From Blastomyces gilchristii SLH14081 (taxonomy: Eukaryota; Ascomycota; Eurotiomycetes; Onygenales; Ajellomycetaceae): 64,000 bases of DNA. How positions within the stretch are numbered: position 1 is the first letter of the stretch; each line of letters opens with the position of its first letter. Positions 1 to 12,400 of this stretch are shown in pieces. The notes under the pieces were generated by a model. It ran no database searches. It saw only the letters and a program-made list of their open reading frames with translations, and was not told the DNA's origin. Where the stretch lies: positions 279,934-343,933 of the forward strand of contig NW_003101666.1 of the NCBI RefSeq assembly GCF_000003855.2, given 5' to 3'. The translations under genes and the position numbers were made by a program.

Positions 1-90
1 AGCTGTTTTAACAGACTATATCTGATCAATTTCCTCCTCTTCATATTCAGATATTTCTGAATTCAGTCATTTCCTTATAGCTGCTTGATG
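1..90 (-). mobile_element. 3' end fragment of a Tad1-like LINE, antisense, running off the window
   Basis: Bases 1-90 are the reverse complement of the ORF2 3' end of the LINE at 13312-13401, with a few transitions. Similarity stops abruptly near base 90, so this copy is either 5'-truncated or broken there, and it continues to the left of the window. It shows that the LINE family has more than one copy locally, which is the condition for RIP. Confidence 0.8.
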
Positions 91-473
91 CACTGTTCAA
101 TAATCTGCTGAGAATAAATAAAGAATCAGATAATAATGATAATTCACTGAACTACTCTGTTAAGTTAGAGTTAATAAAAGATTATATTACTCTGAAGATT
201 TTTAATCATCTATTATTAAGTAAGATATCAGAGAAAGTTAGTATATAATTTATAAATCTCTCAAAGCTCAAACTTCTTCATCTCTTTCTTAATAAGCTGT
301 AAGAATTCTATAATACTGATTGAAATAAGCTCTCAGTTTTAAAACTAGATCACTGTCTGATTCTTTTCTATAATAAGTTAATATTCTCAGTTTGATATAT
401 CTATTAATCAATTAGTTATTAACTTATCACTAACTTATAAATCAGAGATCACATTCACTGAATCTCTCTCATA
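91..473. other. AT-rich RIP-like DNA without a recognisable gene
   Basis: This is low-GC sequence with stops in all frames. It was contiguous with 16997 onward before the chromovirus inserted. It is probably older, decayed repeat DNA, but I could not assign a family. Confidence 0.5.
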
Positions 474-478
474 AAAGA
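474..478. repeat. Left target site duplication (AAAGA) of the chromovirus
   Basis: AAAGA directly precedes the left LTR, and the same five bases directly follow the right LTR at 16992-16996. Five-base duplications are normal for Ty3/Gypsy integrases. Confidence 0.8.
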
Positions 479-1011
479 TGTCACGCTCCTGGCCGCGCCA
501 AGGCCCCGCTGCGGTTTCACACGGCTCATCACTTTCATACAGATGATTTCATCCTGTTCAAACTGGTTTTCAATCACTCTATGACATCATTCAGATATAT
601 TATAGAAAGATCTGATTAATGAATATGAGAATCTCACTTCTATATAAGATTAGCAGATTACTCTTTCTTAATAGTGAGACACTGCTGAGATATCACTTCA
701 GTTATTCTTACTCATGAAATGAAAGAAGAGTATCAGTTCATTATCTATATAGAATAGCTAGATACTGACTCTTTATTAAAGAAGTCAGTGATTTGTTTTT
801 CTTCTACTGAAATATATACAAGAGTTACTGCATTTCTTATACAATCTTCTTAGTATACTAAGTATTATATCTGTGATATTCTTATAATAACTCTGTAGTC
901 TATGAGCTCACTATTTAAGTAAGATAGTCAAGCTCACTTATACAGCTTCTTAAACAACTATCTCTATATAATACTACTGACTAGTCACTGCTTTGATTCT
1001 GCTATATTATA
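479..1011 (+). repeat. Left LTR (533 bp)
   Basis: It aligns without gaps to 16459-16991; the differences I examined are C/T or G/A transitions. It begins TGTCAC and ends in TTATA, which probably derives from a TTACA-type terminus by a C-to-T change. The first ~45 bases are strikingly GC-rich (around 483-523), while the matching bases in the right LTR are almost fully converted to AT. Confidence 0.92.
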
Positions 1012-2095
1012 ATTCAAATCACTTAATCTGATTACAAGTTTGAATCAGTCAAGCTCTAACAGACTGATATAATCTCATATACTTACACTGAGACTGATCT
1101 GATCTCACTCTCTGAGAGAAACTCTACATTATCTTCTAGAGTATGTACATCTCTATCTCAGCAGAAATCTGAGATTTCTGAACTCACTGTATACTTTGAT
1201 ATAAGTTCTTCAACTGCTCTATTACTGCTGTGACCTCTACATATCTACATCTATTATAGAGATAGAGAGATTAAGATCAGAGATTCTCTGAGATATAAAA
1301 GAAATATATTATCTGAATTTCACAGCTTTATCTGTATTCTTGAATGAAAATTCTACCTTAATCTAAGTCAGTATAATACTCATGAGATATAAGTAATATA
1401 CACTGTCAACCTTCTTGAAGACATCTCTGTGACTACTTGAGTTATTAAGAAGAGAGAGCTTGAGCATACTGATGCTGTAATAACTTAAGAAGAATTCAAG
1501 AACTTTCTACTGAATTAAATTGAAGATCACTGTAACTATAACTTCACAGCAGTACAGTGATTCAACTTATTATATTAATAAGATGATAAGAATTCTTTCA
1601 ATTTCAATATAAGATTTGAAGAATATTGAGAGAAATTAACTGATGATTTGAATTAATTAAAAACACAGCTTTATCTTACAAAGCTGACTCACAAGATATG
1701 AACAATGATATCACAGTATCAGAGTTCATTAACTAATTACACTGAGCTTGTCAATCTGACTTTCTGAATCTATTTAAATAATTAATTCTCTGAGAAAAAG
1801 ATTAACAAGATCTCTTCTAAGTAATTAATAATAGAATCTAAATAATGCTGTGATAACTTCAGTATGAAGAAAGTAAAGAAGAATTTTAAGTATTCTGATT
1901 CTTCACTCACTGTGAAGAAATGTTAAAAAAGATTTGATAAAGATCTCTATTTTAACTATGAAGCTGATAATTACTATATCAGTAATTGTAAGAAGCTGAA
2001 GAAGAGAAGAAACTGAGAAGATATCTTCTCAAAGTTAACTTCTCTTCTAATAAATATATTCACAGAAGATAAAGAAGAGAAAGAAATGAAGAATT
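1012..2095 (+). pseudogene. Degraded gag region with a remnant CCHC zinc knuckle
   Basis: The region between the left LTR and pol has the position and size of a Ty3/Gypsy gag. A CX2CX4HX4C knuckle can still be traced at 1945-1995: only the last cysteine survives, and the first two cysteines and the histidine now read as tyrosine (TGT to TAT and CAC/CAT to TAC/TAT changes). The knuckle is in the same frame as the RT downstream, consistent with a single gag-pol reading frame. The capsid part is not recognisable by eye. Boundaries are approximate. Confidence 0.6.
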
Positions 2096-3682
2096 AATAA
2101 TTCTTACATCTCTGAGTTCATGTTATAATCATAATATATACTCTGAATGAGAAGATATTAGTGAGATATCTACTTAACTTCAGAATAAATGTTAACTTCA
2201 TATTCTATTTCTTTTCTTTAATGAAGAGCTGAAAGAAGATAAATCTGTCAGACTATATGAAATTTACTAATGAAATGAAGTATCACTGTTTTAGTATAAT
2301 TTAAGTAAAGTATGTAATCACAGACTCAGAAGAAATCTTCAAGAAGAGCAGTCTGCTTCTTCATATAGTTAATATTATAGATGAGAATATCATTCTAGAT
2401 CTTCTATAATTGAGAGAAAACAATTCTCTCATTGACTGAGTCACTTAGATGTGATGATATCATCTCACTGATGAAGAGACAGTGATAGAGAAATCTGAAG
2501 AGTTTTATTGAAAGAATCTTGAGAAAAAGATAGAGTTGATATACTGTGTAGCAGATAACTGAAACTTGAGAATAGATAAAGAAGTCATCATTCTCACTAT
2601 AAGATTAGCAGCAGTATTTATTATTGAAGATGAATGAACATAATATCTCTTTATAGATTATAAGAATGTCTTTTCAGAAAGAGAAGTAGTGAAGTTTTCT
2701 GATATCAAGATATAATATAAGATTTATCTTGAAGACAGTGTAACAGTACTGTACAGACTTCTTTATAACTTATCTGTAAAGAAATTGAATGTTCTGTATA
2801 AATATCTTGAGAAAGTACAATCAAAGAACTGAATACACTTATCAAAGAGTTCAGCAGAGATGTCTATACTCTTTATACTTAAGAAAGATAGTAGGCTATG
2901 TCTATGTATAGACTACAGAGATCTTAATAAGATAACAGTTAAGAATTGCTAGTTATTACTATTAATTAATGAGATAATTAATTGATTATCTGAAGCAAAG
3001 ATATTCACAAAGATTGATATACAGAATGTCTATCATAGAATCAGAGTTAATAAAGATGATGTTTAAAAAACAGCTTTTCATATCAAGTACAGTAATTTTG
3101 AATATCTTGTTTTATCTTTTAATCTTTGTAATGCTTCAGTCATCTTTCAGATCTATATAAATGAGATGTTGCAGAGTCTTGTCAATGTCTTCTGTATAGT
3201 ATATCTAAATGATATTCTAATCTTCTTGAAAACAGAGAAAGAATATAATATCTATATTTAAGAAGTGTTAAGTCACTTGAGATAGTATTAACTCTATATA
3301 AATACTGAAAAATACTCATTCTACATGCAGAAGATTGATTTCTTAGATTATATTATTAAAATGAACAGTATTTCAATGAACAGAAGCTGAGTCTCTGTCA
3401 TTGAGAACTGATTAGCACTGCAGACATACTGTGAGATACAGATATTTCTAGAATTTATGAATTTCTACAGATGATTCATCTATATATATTTATAGATTAC
3501 TATTCTTCTTACAGATCTGTTAAAGAAAAGTGTGAAAGATAGAAAAATAAGATTATTTACTCTTACTCAAGACACTGTGCAGATGTTTATAAAATTAAAA
3601 CAAGCTTTTACAGATATTATAATACTGAATCACTTTAATCTTAACTTACTCAGTTAGTGTGAGACTGATACATCTAAGAATG

Positions 3683-3695
3683 AAGTCTGTGAAAT
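3683..3695. repeat. Left target site duplication of the SINE-like element
   Basis: The 13 bases AAGTCTGTGAAAT recur at 4777-4789, directly after the (TAA)n tail. Joining the two flanks restores the RNase H frame. Confidence 0.9.
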
Positions 3696-4776
3696 GGCCC
3701 AGTGACGTAGTGATTAACTACGCTATCATGAAGCCTCAATTAGCGGCCTTCCCCCCGGGGAATGAATGTCAAGAGAGGGCAGATTTGAACCCTGTGAGAG
3801 TCATCTTAATCACAGCTTTCACTGTTAAGTCATAAAACAGTACTGAGAGCCCCTGGATGCACTATAGTGAATCATTATCAAGCTTAAGATATTCATTCTG
3901 AGAATTCCCAGACACTAATTCTCACTGATCTTAGAATTAACAGTCTCTTGAGTGCTTCAAGTTAGATCAGTACTAGAGTGATTGAGATCTAGAGTGTCTG
4001 CAGAATAGTGAATCATTATCAAGCTTAACTGACCAGGTCTCATCTCCCTCACTCTAGACACTCACTTCCAGGGAATGAGATTTAAAAACTATTCAATTAG
4101 AACACCCTGGGCCTAGCAAGGACCTAGATGAGATGAGACCTAGGTGCTCTTAATAGATGATTAGTGTAAGCAAGACTGTGACAGTCAATTGATAGACTGA
4201 AATACTGAGATTGATAGCTGAAAGATTAGAGACTTAACTAGAATTGAGTAGCTCTGATATTATTCTTAGTGAGAATCTCACTTATAAATAAGCTAGTTAC
4301 AGAAGCTAGCTGAGCAGCAGCTCTTTAGAGAAAATGATAATCTCTGAAGTGAGCCTGAGAGAACAGAGACAGCAGTCAGTTATATAGAGTGTTAAAATAT
4401 ATATATAGCTTAAGATGTAAACTGCAGAGATCTTGTTCTGTAGCTCTCTTTATTTTACTTTACTTTTTTCTTTCTATTCTTTTCTATCTATCTATTTAAT
4501 ATGTCTATCTTTAAGACTGTGTTCTCTTTTCTTTTGTCATGATATTATCAAATGATTTCAAAGTATCAGAAGATGTTAAAATACTGCAATTTATAAACAG
4601 TTTTTGTATTCTGAGCTGAAATTTTCTGATTTTGCATATCTGAAATTGATGAATGTATAATAGTTAACTTTATAGATATAGGAAAAACCCTGAGAACTTT
4701 TAGTTCTCAGATAGATGTCATAGTCTCTGACTGCATACATCTATAATTGAAGAATAATAATAATAATAATAATAAT
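3696..4776 (+). mobile_element. tRNA-headed SINE-like element with a LINE-derived 3' tail
   Basis: This 1,081-bp insertion is flanked by perfect 13-bp target duplications. Its 5' end looks like a Pol III tRNA-type promoter: an A-box-like stretch near 3703-3722 (GTAGTGATTAACTACG) and a B-box-like stretch near 3782-3792 (GATTTGAACCC). Its 3' end from about 4444, possibly from 4381, to 4776 is nearly the same as the LINE 3' UTR at 13438-13762, including the hairpin and the (TAA)n tail. The middle holds a direct repeat of TAGTGAATCATTATCAAGCT at about 3875 and 4007. It has no coding capacity. It is longer than a usual SINE, so the body may contain additional captured sequence. Non-autonomous mobilisation by the LINE is inference. 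Confidence 0.8.
4690..4710 (+). other. 3'-tail hairpin of the SINE-like element
   Basis: CTGAGAAC and GTTCTCAG form a perfect 8-bp stem around a TTTTA loop. The same hairpin is at 13684-13704 in the LINE. Such 3' structures are known to be the recognition site of the reverse transcriptase in stringent-type LINE/SINE pairs. Confidence 0.7.
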
Positions 4777-4789
4777 AAGTCTGTGAAAT
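4777..4789. repeat. Right target site duplication of the SINE-like element
   Basis: This is a perfect copy of 3683-3695, following the (TAA)n tail directly. Confidence 0.9.
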
Positions 4790-6138
4790 CTTTTTACAGT
4801 TAACACTGAAGATCTTTCAATATTAAAAGAATCAGAGAATAATCACTTCTGAGAATACAGATAATAAAATATCTGTGAGAGAAGACTTTTTCACAGAGTC
4901 TATAAAATACTGTGAATGAAGATCAGTGATCTTCTTCTTCAAGAAGTTATTACTCACACAGAGAAGATATAATATCTATGATCAAGAGATATTAGTAATT
5001 ATTGAATTCTTTAAGATCTGATAATATTATCTTCAGAGTAGTAAGTATTCAGTATAAGTTCTCACTGATTATATAAATCTATATTACTTCTTAATAACAA
5101 AGAGCTTGACAGAATGTTAAGTTAGATGAGTGAAGCTGCTTTCAGAGTATAATTTCTATATTCAATATTATTCAGATCAGCTTAATCTTGCTAATATACT
5201 GTCTAAACAGCTCAATTATAATATTGTTAATACAGAGAAGAATTCTATAAAAGAATCTCTGTTATCACTGTAGAAGAAGCTGACTGCAGAGAGTTAAGAT
5301 TCTCTGAAGCTCAGAAATAGTATTAGTAAGACAGCTGTGCAACTTAGTATAGAAGATGAAAGAAAATCTGAATCTCTGTAGAGAACTGACACTGAAGATT
5401 ATAAGCTTCTTATATCATATCTTACTATTATTAAATTGATAAAGAATGAAACAGTCTACAATCTTTTAATCTGACTACTTTTGAAATTTATTGATAAATT
5501 ATAGAAGAGAAATATCTCTACTACAGCTTGAATTCAGAAATTAAAGAAGAAAGAATTCAGTTTGAACTTGAAAGAGACAGACTCTGAGTGAGACAGTACT
5601 GCTAAGAAATCAAGTCACTGATAACTAGAAGAATATGAACTTCTACTACTGAATGATTCAGTCTTTATCTCTTATAGCAGAGTGATATATCAGAAGTTAT
5701 TGAGAATTCATTATAATAATTCTCATACAGAGTACTTCAGATTAGAGAAGACTGAGAAGCTTCTAAAATATAAATATATTTAAGACAAGCTCTGAACAGA
5801 TGTTAAAGAGTATATTAAGACTTACAATATCTGTCAAAGAATAAAGATTCTGCAGTATAAGTAATATGATGAGTTAATATCACTATCTACTTCAAAGAGC
5901 TTATAACAGAATCTATTGATAAATTTCATAGTTAATCTACTGAAGTTAACAAGAGTTAAAGAATATAACTCAATTTTGATCATTATTAATTACTTTATAA
6001 AAATGACTAAATATATTTCTACTTATAAAAAGATTAAAGCCTCTGAATTAACTGATCTGTTTTTAAATATCATTATTTATAATCACAGTACTCTGAAATT
6101 GTTAATAATAGATTGAGAATCTCTCTTCATTAGTAAAT

Positions 6139-6153
6139 ACTGATCAGCTTTTT
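6139..6153. repeat. Left target site duplication of the LINE
   Basis: The 15 bases ACTGATCAGCTTTTT are repeated exactly at 13763-13777. Joining the flanks restores the integrase frame of the host chromovirus. Confidence 0.92.
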
Positions 6154-6815
6154 TTTAAGAACCCGCCGATAGATCCATCGAAAAGCCCTCGATCATACGA
6201 GCATTTTGACCTCATCGCCGACCGCATACCCCGTGTGGTGGTGGAGTTATCCAGCCAAACGTGAACCAGACGTTGTTCGAAACTCCTGTGTGGGATTATC
6301 CCCCGTTCACCCCTACCACACCACAACCCTGGGCCAAATTGCCATACAAATTGTAAGGCGAAGAGACCTAACCATATGCGCCAATCTTCTTGATTTTGGA
6401 AGATCCCCGACCTGTAATTGTGGAGATATCTGAGAAGCACCTTCCACGAAAACCCTGTCTATCTTTGATGTTCCAAAACATCAACGCCAAGTCCCACCCA
6501 CGTACCGCCCTTCCCAATCTGGCCCACCTCCGGCAGAAAAATACAAAAAGATACCTCGGCAATAGTATCAAGCACATAATCAACGGACACATCTGAAGTG
6601 CATCCTCCGCGAAAAACCCTCTCTGTCTTTGGTGTACCAAGACATCAACACCAAGTCCCACCCTTGTACCGCCTCTTCCGATCTGGCCCATGCCCAGCAG
6701 AAAAATACAAAGAGATACCTCAGCAACTGTACTCGATACATAATCAGCAGACACGACAACTATAAAATCAGTATACTCCAAGGTCTGACTGAGCCTTTGA
6801 TCCCTGCACAGTGAG
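6154..6815 (+). promoter_or_regulatory. GC-normal 5' leader of the LINE, probable internal promoter
   Basis: GC content here is close to that of single-copy genes, and it drops sharply after about 6815. The leader contains two tandem units of about 163 bp (see next entry). Since most LINE copies are 5'-truncated, this segment may exist in too few copies to be hit by RIP. Promoter function is inferred from its position. Confidence 0.55.
6429..6755 (+). repeat. Two tandem ~163-bp monomers in the LINE 5' leader
   Basis: Unit 1 (6429-6591) and unit 2 (6592-6755) align over their full length. Shared blocks include ATCAACRCCAAGTCCCACCC and GCAGAAAAATACAAARAGAT. Divergence is roughly a fifth to a quarter by eye. 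Tandem 5' monomers act as promoters in some other LINE families, for example mouse L1. Confidence 0.8.
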
Positions 6816-7654
6816 ATATATTAAATCTAGTTTTAATACCTCAATATTCAATAGATTCTGCAAGGGATTGAGAACAGCAACACTAGGTTTCTATTGAATT
6901 TGAGAATTAACTCTATATTGATATAATCATTGACAAAGTCTTCTATTTTGAGATATAAATAACCAGTTCCTCTACATCTCACTGACAATATTTACATTAT
7001 CATATAGAAACAGACTTATATTCTCTATAATATCAAGACTCTGAAGAGAAAAAGTCTTGATAGAAGATATACAGTAGTGCATATCTTAGCAGTTTCTATC
7101 TCATTCTTCTGCAGCAGTTAATGCAAAAAAAAAAAAGATCTTAGAAATAGTTTTTTACTTCTCTTGAAAAAGTAAGGTGTTTTTCTCTGGGTTTTACACA
7201 ATATTCTTACAAAGAATTAAAAACAGAGTTGTTTTCTGTCATAATTTCATATTCTTTTAAGTAAGAATTACTTTTTCAGTGACTGAAGAGCTTTCATTAA
7301 TACTTAATTCTTTTTTACACTCTTTATTAACTGATTCAAGTTGCACACTTGTTGTGTGAGAAGAATTGAATGATTTAGAATAAAATTGAATAGTTTTAAT
7401 CAATTTCTCTGCAAAAAATTGATTTATTTTTTGTCAGTTTTTCTCTCAAAAACTGTCATATCATCTGATTTATTATCAATTGATATCATACTTTTCCTCA
7501 CTGTATCCTAAGAAAGAGATTGTAAAGATTTTATTAATTTATCTTAAAAATCAATTTTAGTTTATTAGATTCTCTTCAAAAATCTAACCTAGTTACTGAA
7601 CTGGTGTGAAAAAAATCAGGTGTTTTATACACAAAAGTCTTTTATTCTTCTTTT
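6816..7654 (+). other. AT-rich part of the LINE 5' leader
   Basis: This is low-GC sequence between the GC-normal leader and ORF1, with no frame of interest. It is probably leader that has been RIP-mutated because other copies extend this far. Confidence 0.5.
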
Positions 7655-7796
7655 GAAACAGTCTGACCAACTTTTCAATTGAAAACAGACTTAGAAATCT
7701 CTTAATTGAAACAGTCTGACCAACTTTTCAATTCAAAAGAGTTCAATAAATATCTCATTTGAAACAGTCTGATCAACTTTTCATTGAGTAAGAACA
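7655..7796 (+). repeat. 53-bp tandem repeat (about 2.7 copies) abutting the ORF1 start
   Basis: Units start at 7655, 7708 and 7761, an exact 53-bp period. Each begins GAAACAGTCTGACCAACTTT (T for C once in the third). The third unit is cut by the ORF1 start codon at 7797. Confidence 0.88.
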
Positions 7797-9401
7797 ATGA
7801 GTTCAAAAGTACACTCAGTTGATGTGGAAAAAGATGCTTTCTCAAATACTATTCCTGAGATTGAAATTCTGAAGAGAAGAAAGAAAGAAGAAATAGAGAA
7901 ACAACAAGTTCTTGAAATACAGAAACTTGAAAAAGTAAGTAAAATTCTTGAAAAGCAGTGTCTGAGTGAGATGAATGAAGAAGTTCTGTTAATTCTTCAT
8001 GCTCAGGCTAGACAACTACAGAAAGTGATCAAGTTCAAACTTGGAATTTCAAACACAGTTCTAAAAACTTTGAAAATTTCTAATACAATCACTGACTCTT
8101 CAGTTTACTCTTCTTTCTTTTTCACTTCTTCTTCTTCTTCTTCTTTAAATCAGAAGAAAACATATGCTCAAGCAGCTGAATCTGCTGTCTCTAAACCTGC
8201 TGTCTCAAAACCTGCTCAAAATCCTGAGAAAACTGAGAAGTATACTGCTCATACTTCTATTCATAAAAAAGTGGAGAAAAAAATACAAAAAGAGAAAAAC
8301 TTCCAAATCTTCAGAAATAGAAGACTTAGTCTCAAAGTCTCAAATCAGAACACCTTACAAAGAAACAAGCTAAACTCAAATCTCATTTTCAGAATCAGAA
8401 ATGAAATTAATCAGCAGTTCTTTTCTCAGTTGATGACTGATATTGAAGTTCAAAAATCAGTTATAGCTTCAATTGAGCCATCATTCTTTGAAAACTCCAT
8501 CATTCTGACTACAATGCCTGAATTTAGTGCAGAATTCCTTATTCAGAATGAGAATCTCTGAAAATCAGCAGTAGAATCTTTGCTAAACACAACAATTCTA
8601 TCTGAGAGAGATGAAAAGTGAGACAAATTCATTCTTCATAATATTTCAGTTGAAATTTTTGACTGTGAAGAAGAAATGCTACTCCTCAAAAATGAATTAG
8701 AAGAATACAACTCTATTCAACTGAGAAAAGAGCCTGTATGACTAAATTCAATTGAGTTCAGACAAAGCAGAAGAAATGCCTCTGTTCTAGTATATATAAA
8801 GACACTTGAATAGTCAAAGATCTCTGAAGTAAGAGTAGCAGGTTTGAAAATGAGAGTTCATGAATACAAAGACTCAAGAATGAACCTCAAAGCTCAAACA
8901 CAGTGTTCAAACTGTCAAAGATATGAACACTTTGCAATCTCATGTTTTAGAGACTCAAAATGTGCATTCTGTGCCAGAGATCACAGAACTAGTGAGCATA
9001 AATGTGAAACATGCTCAAAAAGAGATGAAATATGTCAACACACTCTGCTTAAGTGCTCTAATTGTAAAGAAAAACATGCATCTAGCTCAAAAGAATGTAT
9101 GTTTGCTCCAAGAACTCAAAAGAACTGAAGAAAAGATGAAGCTCAAAGTCAATCTAGAACTGAAGAGAAGAGTCAAGTCAGTAAATCTACAACTGCAAGC
9201 TCAAAAAGAAGAAACTCTCAACTATTTAAATCTTCAAACTTCAATTCTCCAGCTAAATGTAAACAGAATTTGAGTTCTCAAACTCCTGTTAAGATTAGAG
9301 AATTGAGAAATGACTCTGATGATAAACTAGATATAATGCAAGCAGTTGAGATTCCTACTTTTCAAAATAGTTATAATCTACTATCTGATGATAGTGATTA
9401 G
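7797..9401 (+). pseudogene. LINE ORF1 (gag-like nucleic-acid-binding protein), interrupted by stops
   Basis: One frame runs from the ATG at 7797 to the TAG at 9399-9401, about 534 codons, with five internal stops. Four are TGA at probable Trp codons and one is TAG at a probable Gln codon. The N-terminal half is charged and coiled-coil-like, followed by Ser- and Lys-rich stretches. Three zinc knuckles lie between about 8904 and 9107: CSNC...H...C, CAFC...H...C and CSNC...H...C. This is the usual Tad1/I-clade ORF1 layout. No indels are needed to read through it. Confidence 0.88.
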
Positions 9402-9430
9402 ATTCTACTCTATCTCTACTCTCTTTTAGT

Positions 9431-12400
9431 ATGAATATACAACAAAAATAATAAAAAAAGTTTAAAAACTCTTTAAAAATCACATTTATTCAAAATAATG
9501 TGAATAGAAACTCAAATTGTATTTATTCATGTCTTCAAATTGCATTTGAATAAAAAGTTGATTTTATACTGCTTCAGAAACTGAATTTTAATACTGAGTA
9601 AAAATACATCATTTCTCATTCAAGCTACTACTGCTTTCTACCTCAAAAGTCTGAGATAAAGTCAAGAGTAGTGATCTATGAAAGAAAGAGATCAAGATAT
9701 TAATTTAATCTAAGATTTGATATCATATCTGACCCTGATATTCTGATGGGTGATATTATAGATAAAGAGAATGAGTTTGATACTATACAGCTTATAAATA
9801 TCTATAATGAAAAGTCATTGAAGAAAAATAACAATATCTGAACAATTAATAGAGGATTTCTGAACATAACTCCATTAAGAAACTCTATAATTGCAGGAGA
9901 TTTCAATGCACATCATCTCTGATGAAATTCAGAATGCAAGAGAGCAGTAAGAGCTGATAATCTGATTGAATGAACCTTTAAGCATTCAATAGATTTAGTT
10001 AATAAGTCTGATCAACAAACATTCTTTAGAAAAGACATGAAACAGAAATCTATTATAGATCTAATCTTCATGTCACAAAATCTAATGAAAAAAAGACTTG
10101 TAAACTGATTTATTGATTCAAATGAGACATCAGGATCAGGTCATGAGATTATTCAATTTGATATTGAACTGAGTGAAAAACAAATGAGTGAAAACCCTCT
10201 TCTCTCTAATCAGTTTAACTTTGAAAAAGCTGATTGAAAAGCAGTTGAAGAAAGCATAAAACTGTTAAAATCTGAAAGACAGAGTGAGCTATATTGGAAT
10301 TCTGGTCAAGATATCTCAAATGAAATGCTTGAGAATAGAGTGAAGCTCATTACATCTATTATTCTAACAAGTGTTAGAGATAATATTTCAAAGAGAAAAT
10401 CTTCTGAGTATTCAAAACCTTGGTGGAATGAGAATATCTCATCTAAAAGAAAAGAATTAGCTACTGCTAGAAGAGATTGAAAGAATGATGTAATATCTGA
10501 TAAAGAGTTCAAAGCTGTCAGAAATGAATATTTTTCAGATATTAAAAGAGCTAAAACAGACTGCTGGAATAAATTTCTTGAAGAAGCATAAGAAAAGAAA
10601 GTTTTTAAAGCTTTTAACTATACTAGAACAAGAAGTGTAGCAAAACTTCCAGCCTTAGAATATGAGTTTCAGAATGAATCATATACAGCAAACTCTTTTG
10701 AGAAAAAATGTCAAGCTTTCATGAGAATTCTCTTTCAAAACTCATCAGAATCAGATTCAGAGGAAGAGAATATATCACTTCTCAACTACATTGATGAAAA
10801 TGACTGGGAATGGCCTGATCTTACACAAGATGAATTAGAGTCAGCTATTTTCTCAAGTTCTGTTAAAACTGCTGCAGGGCCTGATTCAATTAATTACTTA
10901 ATTATTCAAAATACATATTCCTACTTAAAGAATGAATATTTTGAGCTCTTTTTCAATCTCTTGAAAAATGGATATCATTCTGAATGCTGAAGAGAAGCCA
11001 CTGGAGTGATTCTTACAAAACCTAATAGAAAAACTTCAATTTCTAAGTCATATAGAGTAATATCTCTATTGAACTGTCTAGAAAAGGTTTTAGAAAAGAT
11101 AATAGCTACTCAACTATCTTTTATAAGCTCTATTAATAACTCTCTTTTATTCAGTGAACAAATGAGAGGTAGAAAACAATGTTCTGTAATTGACACTGTT
11201 CTCTCAGTTATTCATGATACTCAAATAGCAAAGCATGAAGATCTGGTCTCAACTGCAGTTTTTATTGATATAAAAGAAGCATTTGATTATGTTTCAAGGT
11301 CAAAGTTAATTCAGACTTTGAAGATGTTAAAACTGTCACTTTCTCTAATAAAATGAGTTAACTGTTTTATGTCTAAAAGAATCATACAACTTTTCTTTGA
11401 TGAAATGAAATAAGACAAGACTGAGATAAAAATAGAAGTACTGCAAGAATCTTCAATCTCACTCATTTTATTTGCAATATACACTGCATATCTATTCAAA
11501 GATAGAAATATGAAAATAGTGTGATCTCTGAGTTATGTAGATGATATTGGTCTAGTCTACAGCTCAAAAACTATCAAAGAGAATTTGAAAGTGATTGAAA
11601 AAGCTGCAAAGGAAATCTTTGTCAGAGCAGATATCAATCAAATTCAATTTGATATGAATAAAACTGAGTTAATTCATTTCTTTTCTAGATTCAATGAGAA
11701 AGAACTATCCCTAACTCTTTTGAATAGAGAGATTAAACCCAGTTTAAATGTCAAATGATTAGAAGTATGATTAAACTCTAAGTTGAATTTTAAATATCAT
11801 ATTCAACAAAGAACTGTCAAGACAGAAAGACTATTGAACAACATTATCAGACTATCAAATACAGAGAGAGGTCTATCCTTCCAGGCTATGAGACAGTTAT
11901 ATATAGCCTGTATTACCTCAGTAGCTGATTATGGAGTTCAAGTTTGATGAAATAATCCAGGAAATTTCACTGAACTCTTTCAAAGTCTGCAAAACAGAGC
12001 TTTGAGAAGAATTCTGGGAGCATTCAAATCATCTTCTATTAAAGCAATGGAAATTGAAGCTTCAATTCCCCTCTCTGCTATTAGGTTTGAAAAGGCCTGT
12101 ATGAACTATGCTCTGAGAGTTATAAAGATGAGCTTAAATTATATAATTAGAGAAAGAGTCTCTTCTTCATTTCCATCAATTAACTCTGGAAATGAACTGG
12201 ATTGGAATAGATTTCTTGATTGAAATGAAAATAATTCTTCAAAGAAAATGCCTTCTCAACTGTACAGACTATGCTCACTGATTAAAAATCAATTTTCTTC
12301 TTTAAATGTTGAAAAAGTTGATCATGAGAAGTTATCTCTCTGAAGAGAAAAGCTTGAATCTCTTATAGACTTACAAATAAGTGAACTATCTAAAGAGAAA

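Noticed and set aside
4749..4776. (TAA)n as an independent microsatellite
   Set aside because: It is the 3' tail of the SINE-like element, as shown by the adjoining target duplication. The same holds for the tail ending at 13762.
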